NCBI RefSeq assembly: GCF_006874465.1 | Contig: NZ_VIRL01000005.1 | Coordinates: 124,001 to 188,000 of the forward strand | Direction of reading: 5' to 3' | Origin: Microbispora bryophytorum | GTDB lineage: Bacteria > Actinomycetota > Actinomycetes > Streptosporangiales > Streptosporangiaceae | DNA: 64,000 bases | In this document: positions 44,436 through 53,025 of the stretch, piece by piece | Position numbering within the stretch: position 1 is the first letter of the stretch | How the letters are laid out: every line of letters begins with the position of its first letter | Notes under the pieces: model-generated | Told to the model about the DNA's origin: nothing | Databases searched by the model: none | Seen by the model: the letters and a program-made list of their open reading frames with translations, nothing else | Made by a program: the position numbers and the translations under genes

Positions 44436-45461
44436 ATGCGTGCGAGCCGGTTGCTGTCTCTGCTGCTCCTCCTGCAGACCCGCGGCAGGATGACCGCGCC
44501 AGAGATCGCCGAAGAGCTGGAGGTGTCGGTCCGCACCGTCTACAGGGACGTCGAAGCCCTGTCGGCCGCCGGCGTCCCCGTCTACGCCGACCGCGGGCCG
44601 CTCGGCGGATACCGGCTGCTCGACGGCTACCGTACCCGCCTGAACGGGCTGACCGTGGAGGAGGCGTCGTCGCTGTTCCTGGCCGGCCTGCCCGGCCCGG
44701 CCGCCGAACTCGGGCTCGCCGACTTCGCCGCGGCGGCGGAGCTGAAGCTGCTGGCCGCGTTGCCGCCCGAGCCGCGTTCCCACGCGGCCAGGATGCGGGA
44801 GAGGTTCCACCTCGACGTGCCGGGCTGGTATCGCGGCGCCGACGAGGCGCCGTTTCTCACGGAGGTCGCCGAGGCGGTGTGGGAGGAGCGCGTCCTCCGG
44901 CTGCGTTACCGACGGTGGGGGCCGGCCGAGGTGGAACGGCTGCTGCATCCCTACGGGCTGGTTCTCAAGGGTGGCTCCTGGTATCTCGCCGCCGCCTGCT
45001 CGGGCACGGTGCGGACCTACCGGGTGAGCCGGATCATCGAGGCCGAGGTGCTGCCGGAGCGCTTCGAACGGCCGCAGGACTTCGATCTCGCCGCGTTCTG
45101 GCGCGGCTTCGCCGCGGAGTTCGCCTCACGCATGTACACGGCAGAGGCGGTGGTGCGGCTCGCGCCGGGCGCGGAGGATCTGCTCCGATACACCCTCGGG
45201 GGAGAGGTGGTCGACAAGGCGCTGGCCGACGGGCGGCCGGAGCCCGGCGGCTGGACCCGGCTGACGCTGCCGATCGAGTCCCTCACGCACGCCCGGTGGC
45301 TGTTCCTGCGCATGGGCGCCCTCGTCGAGGTGCTGGAGCCGGCCGATCTCCGCGCACTGATGGCCGAGGCGGTCGCGGACCTGTCCCGCGTGTACGGCGC
45401 GGTCCCGGAGGGCGGCGGCCCAGTCCCGGCAGGCGAGACCGGCGCCGCAGGCGAAAGCTAA
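44436..45461 (+). CDS. WYL-domain transcriptional regulator (YafY type)
   Basis: 341 residues. N-terminal HTH RASRLLSLLLLLQTRGRMTAPEIAEELEVSVRTVYRDVEALSAAGVPVYADRGPLGGYRLLDGY, then the WYL domain (LRYRRWGPAEVERLLHPYGLVLKGGSWYLAA) and WCX C-terminal part. These proteins sense nucleic-acid or small-molecule ligands. Divergent from deoR. The palindromic motif right before its start is a candidate self-operator. Confidence 0.9.
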   Translation: MRASRLLSLLLLLQTRGRMTAPEIAEELEVSVRTVYRDVEALSAAGVPVYADRGPLGGYRLLDGYRTRLNGLTVEEASSLFLAGLPGPAAELGLADFAAAAELKLLAALPPEPRSHAARMRERFHLDVPGWYRGADEAPFLTEVAEAVWEERVLRLRYRRWGPAEVERLLHPYGLVLKGGSWYLAAACSGTVRTYRVSRIIEAEVLPERFERPQDFDLAAFWRGFAAEFASRMYTAEAVVRLAPGAEDLLRYTLGGEVVDKALADGRPEPGGWTRLTLPIESLTHARWLFLRMGALVEVLEPADLRALMAEAVADLSRVYGAVPEGGGPVPAGETGAAGES

Positions 45462-45500
45462 GCGGCCGGCACCGGCCCGGACTGCCGGTCGTTCCGCTGC

Positions 45501-46454
45501 TCAACGGCTCAGTGAGGTCTCTCGTTCCACATGCGACAACTTGTCGGGATTGCGGACGAAGTAGACCCCGGTGACGAGGCCGCCCTCGATTCGCATCGCC
45601 ACGACGCCGTCGATCTCCCCGTGGATCCGCATGACAAGACCCGGGTGACCGTTGACCCCCACCGGCTCGACCGACACCTCGGTGCCGAACCTGTCCAGGC
45701 CGGCGGCCAGAAGACGAGCCACCTTGCCGGCCCCCACGACGGGCCGGAGCAGGGCGTGTTTGATGCCGCCGCCGTCGCTCAGGAGGACGACGTCGGGGGC
45801 GAGGATGTCGAGCAGGCTCTGCAGGTCGCCGGTCTCCACCGCCTGCTGGAAGGCATGGAGGGCCTCGCGGGTCTGGTTCGGGGAGACGGTGTCGCGGGGG
45901 CGTCGGGCGGCGACGTGTGCGCGTGCGCGGTGGGCGATCTGGCGGACCGCGGGCTGGCTTTTGCCGACGGCTTCGGCGATCTCGTCGTAGTCGAGGTCGA
46001 ACACCTCGCGCAGCACGAACACCGCCCGCTCGGTCGGCGACAGCGTCTCCAGCACCAGCAGCATCGCCATCGAGACGCTGTCGGCGAGTTCGACGTCCTC
46101 GGCCACGTCGGGCGCGGTCAGTAGCGGCTCGGGCAACCAAGGGCCGACGTAGGACTCCCTGCGCCGCCCCAGCGCACGCAGCCGGATCAGCGCCTGGCGG
46201 GTGACGATCCGCACCAGGTACGCACGCCGATCCCGCACCGTGCCGAGATCGACGCCCACCCATCGGAGCCAGGTCTCCTGCAGCACGTCCTCGGCGTCGG
46301 CGGCCGAACCGAGCATCTCGTAGGCGACGGTGAACAAGAGGTTGCGGTGGTCGACGAACGCCCCGGTGGCCGGGTCCGTGGCCGGGTCCGTGGCCGGGTC
46401 CGTGGGTTCCCCGCACACAAGCGGCTTGGCTGCGTCCACCTGTCCTCCGCTCAT
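45501..46454 (-). CDS. ECF41 family RNA polymerase sigma factor
   Basis: 317 residues. Region 2 (NLLFTVAYEMLGSAADAEDVLQETWLRW), linker WLPEP, region 4 (LSPTERAVFVLREVFDLDYDEIAEAVGKSQPAVRQIAHRARAHV), then a SnoaL-like domain with the ECF41 signatures DGGG (LLSDGGGIKHALLRP) and NPDKL (YFVRNPDKLSHV). In this family the C-terminal domain replaces an anti-sigma factor and tunes activity. ATG 46454 has CAGGAG nine bases upstream. Three DPAT units (12-bp repeats, 46366-46401) lie in the N-terminal tail. Divergent from an SDR gene, a common type of ECF41 target. Confidence 0.93.
   Translation of the reverse strand: MSGGQVDAAKPLVCGEPTDPATDPATDPATGAFVDHRNLLFTVAYEMLGSAADAEDVLQETWLRWVGVDLGTVRDRRAYLVRIVTRQALIRLRALGRRRESYVGPWLPEPLLTAPDVAEDVELADSVSMAMLLVLETLSPTERAVFVLREVFDLDYDEIAEAVGKSQPAVRQIAHRARAHVAARRPRDTVSPNQTREALHAFQQAVETGDLQSLLDILAPDVVLLSDGGGIKHALLRPVVGAGKVARLLAAGLDRFGTEVSVEPVGVNGHPGLVMRIHGEIDGVVAMRIEGGLVTGVYFVRNPDKLSHVERETSLSR
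46366..46401 (-). repeat. Three 12-bp tandem repeats in the ECF41 sigma gene
   Basis: GTGGCCGGGTCC three times without mismatch, encoding DPAT units in the N-terminal tail before region 2. Confidence 0.85.
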
Positions 46455-46650
46455 CACCGGCTCCTGCCTGATCGCTCTCGACTGTGCCACACGCACAAGA
46501 TGCCGGTGCTCGCGGCTGTGTGACCGCGGTGACCGGTGGCGTATGTCACACAACCGTGCCGTCACAGGGAGCGGGGCAGCGGCATCTCGTGTTCGTCAGG
46601 ACGCCGCGCGGACGATCCGCGCGGCATGTGACTCCAAGGGGTGAGGACGG

Positions 46651-47394
46651 ATGACGAACTCGGAGCAGACCTCAGTGCTGATCACCGGAGGCAACAAGGG
46701 ACTCGGTTTCGAGACGGCCCGGCGGCTCGGGGAAGAGGGGTGGACGGTCTTTCTCGGCTCGCGTGACGAGGGCCGGGGGCGGGCGGCCGCCGACAAGCTG
46801 ACCGCCAATGGCGTCAACGTGATCATGGTCCCACTGGACGTGACCTCGGACGAGTCGGTGGCCGGCGCCGTACGGCTCGTCTGGGAGCACACCGACCGGC
46901 TGGATGTCCTGATCAACAATGCCGGCGCGCCGGGAGGGGTCGTCCCGCCTGCGGACGCGACGGTGGACGAGATCCATTCCGTCTACGAAACCAACGTGTA
47001 CGGGCCGATCAGGGTCACGCACGCGTTCCTTCCCCTGCTGCAGGCGGCGGACCATCCGCGGGTGGTGATGGTGTCCAGCGCCGGTGGTTCCTTCGCGGTC
47101 GTGACCGATCCGGAGCAGCCCGTCTCGAGGATGCACGAGCTCGCCTACACCTCGTCGAAAGCGGCGCTGAATATGGTCACCGTCCGGTACGCCCAAGCCA
47201 TTCCGAAGATCAAGTTCAACGCCACCACTCCCGGAGAGGTCGCGAACCGAACCTTCGCCGCCACCGACATGAACAATCACACCGGTCAGTTGACGGTCAC
47301 CGAGGGCACGGACTCGATCATCGGGCTCGCGATGATCGGCGCCGACGGGCCGACGGGGATCTTCACCGACCGCCTCGGTCCCGTCGCCTGGTGA
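46651..47394 (+). CDS. SDR family NAD(P)-dependent oxidoreductase
   Basis: 247 residues. TGGNKGLGFETARRLGEEG, NNAGAPGG, VSSAGGSFA and YTSSKAALN show a complete classical SDR. GTGAGGACGG lies just upstream of ATG 46651. Its promoter region is shared with the ECF41 sigma gene and contains TGTCACA and CGTCACA elements resembling the ECF41 -35 consensus, so it is the probable target. Confidence 0.9.
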   Translation: MTNSEQTSVLITGGNKGLGFETARRLGEEGWTVFLGSRDEGRGRAAADKLTANGVNVIMVPLDVTSDESVAGAVRLVWEHTDRLDVLINNAGAPGGVVPPADATVDEIHSVYETNVYGPIRVTHAFLPLLQAADHPRVVMVSSAGGSFAVVTDPEQPVSRMHELAYTSSKAALNMVTVRYAQAIPKIKFNATTPGEVANRTFAATDMNNHTGQLTVTEGTDSIIGLAMIGADGPTGIFTDRLGPVAW

Positions 47395-47574
47395 CGGCGC
47401 CTGGTGACGGCGGCCAGCGGCAGCGCCTGGGCGCCGCCGCGCACCCGGTGACCTCGCGGTCGCCTCCGGCGAGGGGAGGAAGGAGCCCGGCTCGTGCGAT
47501 CCGAGCCTGGCCCCGCCCCGAGCCGGATAAGGCCGTCGCGCGAGCCGGACAGGGCCGTCGCCCCCGGTCGGCGG
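47395..47574. other. Convergent intergenic region with 22-bp direct repeat
   Basis: Between the SDR and helR 3' ends. CGAGCCGGA(T/C)A(A/G)GGCCGTCGC occurs twice in tandem (47519-47540, 47541-47562). No gene or convincing terminator. Confidence 0.5.
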
Positions 47575-49722
47575 TCAGGAGCTGGTGAGGATGACGAGTC
47601 GCTGGGTCGCCCGGGTCATGGCGACATAGCGGTCGACCGCTCCTTGGACGCCCTCGCCGAACCTCTCGGGGTCGATGAGGACGACCAGGTCGAACTCGAG
47701 CCCCTTCGACAGCTCCGGGGTCAGCGACCGGACGCGGGAGGTCTCCTCGAACGCGGGATCGCCGATGACGCATGCGGTCCCTTCGGCATGCTCGGCGAGC
47801 CAGGTGCCGAGGATCCCGCTCAGCTCCGCAACGGATCCGTGTACGACGGGGACGCCGCCGCTGCGGATGGAGGTCGGCACGTTGGCGTCGGGGAGCGCGG
47901 CCCGGATGACCGGCTCGGCCTCCGCCATGACCTCTTCCGGCGTCCGGTAGTTGATGCTCAGGGACGCGAGCTCGATCCGGTCGAGCCCGACCCGCTTGAG
48001 CCGCTCCTGCCACGACTCGGTGAACCCGTGCCTGGCCTGGGCGCGGTCTCCCACGATGGTGAAGCTCCTGGACGGGCAGCGCAGCAGCAGCATCTGCCAC
48101 TCCGCGTCGGTGAGCTCCTGAGCCTCGTCAACGACGACGTGCGCGAACGGACCGGCGAGCGTGTCCGCGTCGAGCGCGGGCAGCTCGGACTCGTCGACCA
48201 GATTTCGCTGGAGGTCCTCCCGGCTCAGCTGCGTCACGAGGCCTTCACCGTCGTCGTCGGCCTCGATCAGGTTCTCGACGACCTGGGCCATCTGCTCGCG
48301 CTGGGCGGCGAGGGCGGCGTCCCGCCGGCGCTTGCGCCGTGACGCCTGCGGGTCGCCGAGCCGCTGTCGCGCGGCGTCCAGGAGCGGCAGGTCGGACACC
48401 GTCCAGGCGTGGGCGTCCGCGCGCTGCAGCTTCCGAATCTCCTCGGGGCTGAGCCAGGGCGCGCACAACCGCAGATAGGCGGGCACGGACCAGAGGTCGC
48501 CGACGAGATCGTTCGGTTCGATAAGCGGCCAGGCGCGGTTGAAGGTCGTGAGCAGTTCCCTGTTGCGCAGCAGCGACTTGCGGAGCAGGTCGGCGGGCGT
48601 GTCGCCGTCGTACTTGTCCACCAGGATGGTGAGCAGCTCCGCCCAGATCTGGTCGCGCGCCTCGTTGTGCGGAGTGCCCGGGTCGGGTGCCTCGAACGCC
48701 TCGGCCCAATCCTCGGCGCTCAGCCAGATGCCGGACCAGGGGGTCGTGACCGTCATCCCCGTGGCGGGCGGATTCTCGTAGAACCTGACGGCCGGCTCGA
48801 TCGCCTTCACCAGATCCGCGGACGATTTGAGCCGGGCCACGTCCGGGTCGGTCTCGACCGCCGCCGCCGCACCCTCGGGGACGAGGTCCCGCAGGGTGCA
48901 GGTCTGCACGCCCTCCTCGCCGAGGCTGGGCAGGACGTCGGCGACGTACGCCAGATAGGGCTGGTGCGGGCCGACGAACAGCACGCCGCCCCGGCGGTGA
49001 CCGAGGCGGGGATCGGAGTAGAGGAGATAGGCGGAGCGATGCAGCGCGACGACGGTCTTCCCCGTTCCCGGGCCGCCGTCGACCACGAGAGCGCCCTGGG
49101 ACCCCGCGCGGATGACGGCGTCCTGGTCGGCCTGGATGGTGCCGAGCACGTCGCGCATCCGTGGCGACCGGCTGCTGCCGAGGCTGGCGATGAAAGCCGA
49201 CTGGTCGTCGAGCGCGGCGTGCCCCTCGAACCCGTCCGGGGTGAACACCTCGTCCCAGTAGTCGCTGATCCGGCCGCGGCTCCAGCGATACCTGCGGCGG
49301 CTCGTCAGGCCCATCGGGTTGGCGTGGGTGGCTCCGAAGAACGGCTCGGCCGCGGGGGAGCGCCAGTCGAGCAGCAGCCGGCGACCCGCGCTGTCGGCGA
49401 GGCCGAGCCGTCCGATGTACACGGGCTCGGGGTCGTCCTCGCCGACCATGTGCCCGAGACAAAGATCCAGACCGAAACGACGCAGCACGCGCAGGCGCGC
49501 GGTCAGCCGATGGACCTCCAGGTCCCGGTCCATCGCCTGCCGGCCTCTGCCGCCGGGCGCCCTGAGCTCGGCGTCGAGGCGGCCGGCCAGGTCGGCGATC
49601 GACTGGTCGAGGCTGGCCGCGATGGCTGCGAAGTGCCGCTCGTCGGCGGCGATCAGCTTCGGATCGGCCTTGTGGGCGAGGCGGTCGGGAAGGTCGAACG
49701 CGCTGGTGGGCAGCGGGTTCAC
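47575..49722 (-). CDS. helR: HelR-like RNA polymerase recycling motor ATPase
   Basis: 715 residues of the UvrD/HelD superfamily. Walker A VVDGGPGTGKTVVALHRSAYLLY, Walker B HVVVDEAQELTDAEWQML, motif III FTIVGDRAQARH, then SKGLEFDLVVLIDP and YVAMTRATQRLVIL in the second RecA domain; a coiled N-terminal arm precedes them. HelR proteins displace rifamycin from RNA polymerase and recycle stalled enzyme, giving rifamycin tolerance in Streptomyces. GTG 49722 has GGAG eight bases upstream and overlaps the stop of a possible 39-codon leader ORF. A palindrome like the rifamycin-associated element lies 190 bp upstream. Confidence 0.9.
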   Translation of the reverse strand: MNPLPTSAFDLPDRLAHKADPKLIAADERHFAAIAASLDQSIADLAGRLDAELRAPGGRGRQAMDRDLEVHRLTARLRVLRRFGLDLCLGHMVGEDDPEPVYIGRLGLADSAGRRLLLDWRSPAAEPFFGATHANPMGLTSRRRYRWSRGRISDYWDEVFTPDGFEGHAALDDQSAFIASLGSSRSPRMRDVLGTIQADQDAVIRAGSQGALVVDGGPGTGKTVVALHRSAYLLYSDPRLGHRRGGVLFVGPHQPYLAYVADVLPSLGEEGVQTCTLRDLVPEGAAAAVETDPDVARLKSSADLVKAIEPAVRFYENPPATGMTVTTPWSGIWLSAEDWAEAFEAPDPGTPHNEARDQIWAELLTILVDKYDGDTPADLLRKSLLRNRELLTTFNRAWPLIEPNDLVGDLWSVPAYLRLCAPWLSPEEIRKLQRADAHAWTVSDLPLLDAARQRLGDPQASRRKRRRDAALAAQREQMAQVVENLIEADDDGEGLVTQLSREDLQRNLVDESELPALDADTLAGPFAHVVVDEAQELTDAEWQMLLLRCPSRSFTIVGDRAQARHGFTESWQERLKRVGLDRIELASLSINYRTPEEVMAEAEPVIRAALPDANVPTSIRSGGVPVVHGSVAELSGILGTWLAEHAEGTACVIGDPAFEETSRVRSLTPELSKGLEFDLVVLIDPERFGEGVQGAVDRYVAMTRATQRLVILTSS

Positions 49723-49911
49723 GCTATCAGCTCCGATCTGGGTCGGCTGCGACCGTTACGCGCACCAAGGCGCCCGGACCGCCGTGACGGCCTGGTGGCC
49801 ATGACGGGCAACGCTGCCTCCCTGATCCGTAAGTCCACGACACCATACGCACGTTCGCATCCCCCGTTTTCCGCCGGCGCTGCTTCCGGCCGACGATTGT
49901 GCGGCACGACC

Positions 49912-49932
49912 GGGGTCTTGCCGCAAGTCCCC
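49912..49932. promoter_or_regulatory. Rifamycin-associated element (RAE)-like palindrome
   Basis: GGGGTCTTG-CCG-CAAGTCCCC: arms pair at eight of nine positions. Read toward helR the core is CTTGCGGCAAG, as I remember the published RAE that makes helR, rph and similar genes rifamycin-inducible. Located in the divergent helR/lysE promoter region. Confidence 0.75.
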
Positions 49933-49946
49933 CTGGCCGCTATACG
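49918..49946 (+). promoter_or_regulatory. Probable sigma-70-type promoter overlapping the RAE
   Basis: TTGCCG (49918-49923) and TATACG (49941-49946) are 17 bp apart, reading toward the LysE gene. The -35 box lies in the centre of the palindrome, so a factor bound there would affect this promoter too. Rest of 49723-50115 has no recognised gene. Confidence 0.5.
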
Positions 49947-50115
49947 TTGAGAGTGGAGGGGAGCGGAGCCTCCCCGTTCCTCGCATCGTCCGCTGCGGAC
50001 GGACAACCCTTCCTGCCCCGTCACCTTCCGGCCGCCTCAGCCCGGCTACGGCGGCGCGGTGCGCCGGGTGGGAATCCGGTTGTGGCGCTCGGACTCCCGC
50101 CAGGACGATGAGCAT

Positions 50116-50757
50116 ATGGTTTGGTTTGCTTTCGTCGGTTCCTGCCTCCTGCTCGCGATGATCCCGGGTGTCAGCACCGCGGTGATCCTGCGGCAGACGC
50201 TCAGGGCCGGGCGCTCGTCCGGAGCGGCCGCCCTCCTCGGCAACGAAACCGGCATCTTCCTGTGGGCGATGGCCGCCGTGTTCGGTCTGTCCGCGCTGGT
50301 CCTGGCCTCGGAGGTGGCGTACGGCGCGATGAAGGCGGTCGGCGCGGCGCTCCTGGTCGTGATGGGCGTCCAGTCGCTGTGGAAGGCCAGGCGCGCGCCC
50401 GTGCCCCTCGACGCGTCCGTGCCGTACGACGGGGGCGAGGCGCGGACCACGGGCGGCGGCTTGCGCCGCTCGTACGGTCTCGGGCTCGCCACGTGCGGCG
50501 CCAACCCCAAGGCCGCCGTGTTCGCGATGTCGTTCCTGCCGCAGTTCGTACCCCAGGGCGCCCACGTTCCGCTGACGCTGACGCTGCTCGCCGGGATCTG
50601 GGTGGCCGTGGACGTCGTCTGGTACGTCGGGGTGATCTGGCTGATCGGCCGCGCCGGTGCCGTGCTCGGCAGACCCGCGGTCCGGCGTCGTCTGGAACAG
50701 GTGTCGGGGGCCGTCCTGGTCGCCCTCGGCGTCCGCGTCGCGTTGGAGGTGCGGTGA
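50116..50757 (+). CDS. LysE/RhtB family exporter
   Basis: 213 residues with about six helices. AFVGSCLLLAMIPGVSTAVILRQTLRAGRSSGAAALLGNETGIF is the LysE-family signature region; LGLATCGANPKAAVFAMSFLPQFV the second. Exports amino acids or related small molecules. Its last 51 bp are nearly repeated at 55428-55478. The stop overlaps a GTG (GTGACGGTC) that begins a lost alpha/beta hydrolase frame. Confidence 0.88.
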   Translation: MVWFAFVGSCLLLAMIPGVSTAVILRQTLRAGRSSGAAALLGNETGIFLWAMAAVFGLSALVLASEVAYGAMKAVGAALLVVMGVQSLWKARRAPVPLDASVPYDGGEARTTGGGLRRSYGLGLATCGANPKAAVFAMSFLPQFVPQGAHVPLTLTLLAGIWVAVDVVWYVGVIWLIGRAGAVLGRPAVRRRLEQVSGAVLVALGVRVALEVR

Positions 50758-50863
50758 CGGTCCGGCATGGCCCTCCGCTCCCGAAGGTGTCCCCGGCCCC
50801 GAAGTAGCTGTGTGAGAAAGCACGATCGCGGTTCGTGAACGCGCGGCCGCGTCGGCCGGCTCG

Positions 50864-50902
50864 ATACATCCTCCAGTCTCTGGAAACTTCCATGTGATGT
50901 AT
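50864..50902. promoter_or_regulatory. Nested inverted repeats upstream of tetR
   Basis: ATACATC (50864) pairs with GATGTAT (50896-50902); inside are TCCAG-TCT-CTGGA (50872-50884) and TGGAA-AC-TTCCA (50881-50892). Probable operator for the adjacent TetR gene. Confidence 0.5.
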
Positions 50903-50911
50903 GTTTTGCGC

Positions 50912-51553
50912 ATGGAGGAATCGCGCCGCGATCGTAAGAAGCGGCTGACCAGGCAGCGGATCGTCGCCGCGGCGATGAGGCTGTTCGCCGAGCAGGGATA
51001 TGAGCAGACCACGGTGGCGCAGATCGCCGTGGCGGCGGACGTCGACCCCAAGACGTTCTTCAACTACTTCCGCGCCAAGGACGAGGTCGTGTTCGCCGAC
51101 ACCGAGCACATCTTCGACCTGCTGCTCGGCGCGCTGGCGGCGCCGCGGCCGCAGGAGGGCCCGGGCGAGCTGCTGACCAGGGCGGTGCAGGAGTACGCCG
51201 CCCGGCGCCGCCCCGAGGTGCCCCGCAAGGAGCCCGAGGAGCTGTCGGCGGGGGTCCGCCTGATGATGACGACGCCGGCGCTGCAGGCCAAGGGGTTGTA
51301 CCTGATGCTGGACCTGCAGCGGAGGATGGCCGGCGAACTGCTGAAGGCGTTCCCGGACCAGTTGGATCCGATCACCGCCGCCGCGATGACCGGCTCCCTG
51401 ATCGGCGCCGTTCAGCAGGCGAGCCTGGCGAGCGTCGAGCTCGGCCGGTCGCAGGACGAGCTGTGGCAGGCCGCGCGGCACGGCCTCGACGTCGCCGCGC
51501 GCGGCCTGCTCTCGGTCCGCGCGGACGCCGCAGAAGGGAGCGACCCGTCATGA
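50912..51553 (+). CDS. TetR/AcrR family transcriptional regulator
   Basis: 213 residues. RLTRQRIVAAAMRLFAEQGYEQTTVAQIAVAADVDPKTFFNYFRAKDEVVF is a standard TetR HTH; the C-terminal domain is TetR_C_11-like. ATG 50912 is preferred over the upstream ATG codons at 50894 and nearby because those overlap the operator-like repeats. Overlaps the following ligase gene by ATGA. Confidence 0.88.
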   Translation: MEESRRDRKKRLTRQRIVAAAMRLFAEQGYEQTTVAQIAVAADVDPKTFFNYFRAKDEVVFADTEHIFDLLLGALAAPRPQEGPGELLTRAVQEYAARRRPEVPRKEPEELSAGVRLMMTTPALQAKGLYLMLDLQRRMAGELLKAFPDQLDPITAAAMTGSLIGAVQQASLASVELGRSQDELWQAARHGLDVAARGLLSVRADAAEGSDPS

Positions 51554-52920
51554 CAGAGAACGAACGGAGCCTCGCCCGCGACGCGCGGCGGGCGCTGCGC
51601 GAGGGCCCCGAGGGGATCGCGCGGCGGCAACGGGCCCGCCTGGCCGAGGCTGTGGCCTATGCCCGCGCCCACTCGCCCTACTACCGCGAGCTGTACCGGG
51701 CGCTGCCCGACGAGATCGACGACCCGGCGCGGCTCCCGGTCACCGGCAAGAAGGCGCTCATGGCGCGCTTCGACGACTGGGTCACCGACCCGGACGTGAC
51801 GCTGGCCAAGGCCCGGGAGTTCGTCGCCGATCCCGCCCTCGTGGGCGAGCGCTTCCAGGGGCGGTACCTCGTGGCCACCACGTCCGGCACCAGCGGGCTG
51901 CGCGGCATCTTCCTGCAGGACGAACGGAGCGTGGCCGTGGGCAACGCGGTCGGGCGGCGCGCGCGAGCCGGGCTGGGGGTCGGCGACCTCGTGCGCCTCA
52001 TGCGCGGCGCCGGCCGCACCGCCATCGTCTCCGCGCCGCCCGGCCACTTCTCCACCGTCGCCGGGGCCGCGCGGTTCCGGCGCGACCACCCGCGGCTGGG
52101 CTGGATGCTGCGGGAGTTCTCCATCCACATGCCGCTGCCGGAACTGGCCGCCGGGCTGAACCGATACAACCCCAGCTCGCTCGCCGGCTTCTCCGGCATG
52201 CTCGGGCTGCTCGCCGGCGAGCAGGAGGCCGGCCGCCTGCGCATCCACCCGGGGATGGTTATCGCCGGCGGCGAGGCGCTCACCGCGGAGAACCGCGCCC
52301 GGATCGCCGCCGCGTTCCACGCCCAGGTCCGCTCCGCCTACGCCGCCACCGAGTGCGGCTTCCTCGCCTACGGCTGCGCGCACAACTGGCTGCACGTCAA
52401 CACCGACTGGGCGGTGCTGGAGCCGGTCGACGCCGACCACCGGCCCGTCCCGCCGGGGCGGCCCTCGCACACCGTCCTGCTGAGTAATCTCGCCAACCGG
52501 GTCCAGCCGATCCTCCGCTACGACCTGGGCGACAACGTCCTGGTGCGGCCCGACGCCTGCCCGTGCGGCAGTCCGCTGCCCGCCGTCCAGGTGCAGGGCC
52601 GCGCGGCGGAGATGCTCGAGTTCCCCGCCGGTGACGGCGGGCACGTCCGCATCTCCCCCATGGTGTTCGGCACGCTGCTGGACCGCGTCCCCGGCATCGC
52701 GCAGTTCCAGGTCGTGCAGAGCGCGCCGGCCACGTTGCGGGTGCGGCTGAAGCAGGCGGACGGCGCCGATCCCGATCACGTGTGGCGGACCGTGCGCGAG
52801 GAGCTCTCGCGCCTGCTGGCCGGACACAGGGCCGAGCACGTCGCGTTGGAACGCGCCGAGGAGCAGCCGGAGCAGTCGGCCGGCGGCAAGTTCCGCAGGG
52901 TCATCCCCCTGGCCCGCTGA
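51550..52920 (+). CDS. PaaK-like adenylate-forming enzyme
   Basis: 456 residues related to phenylacetate-CoA ligase. Adenylation motif VATTSGTSGLRGIF (P-loop-like), SSLAGFSGMLGLLAGEQ, YAATECGFLAYGC, LRYDLGDNVLVRPDACPCGSPLPAVQVQGRA and the C-terminal lysine region GGKFRRVIPL. It would activate an aromatic or other carboxylic acid as the acyl-AMP. Same operon as the TetR, so expression is probably derepressed by its substrate. Confidence 0.87.
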   Translation: MTENERSLARDARRALREGPEGIARRQRARLAEAVAYARAHSPYYRELYRALPDEIDDPARLPVTGKKALMARFDDWVTDPDVTLAKAREFVADPALVGERFQGRYLVATTSGTSGLRGIFLQDERSVAVGNAVGRRARAGLGVGDLVRLMRGAGRTAIVSAPPGHFSTVAGAARFRRDHPRLGWMLREFSIHMPLPELAAGLNRYNPSSLAGFSGMLGLLAGEQEAGRLRIHPGMVIAGGEALTAENRARIAAAFHAQVRSAYAATECGFLAYGCAHNWLHVNTDWAVLEPVDADHRPVPPGRPSHTVLLSNLANRVQPILRYDLGDNVLVRPDACPCGSPLPAVQVQGRAAEMLEFPAGDGGHVRISPMVFGTLLDRVPGIAQFQVVQSAPATLRVRLKQADGADPDHVWRTVREELSRLLAGHRAEHVALERAEEQPEQSAGGKFRRVIPLAR

Positions 52921-52964
52921 CTGCGGTGCGGGCCGGCCTCGCCCCCGAACCACGCTCACCGTAC

Positions 52965-53016
52965 GTGAGCCCGTCGTCCTGTCGCGCTCCGGCGTCGCCG
53001 ACTCGGGCATGTGAGA
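52965..53016 (+). pseudogene. Remnant of an alpha/beta-hydrolase gene (5' part)
   Basis: 52 bp matching 55507-55558 of the intact hydrolase gene with three mismatches by my count. In the hydrolase frame it reads REPVVLSRSGVADSGM then TGA, versus GEPVVLLHSGVADSGMWD in the intact gene. No flanking hydrolase sequence remains on either side. Confidence 0.75.
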
Positions 53017-53025
53017 TTTCCGAGG

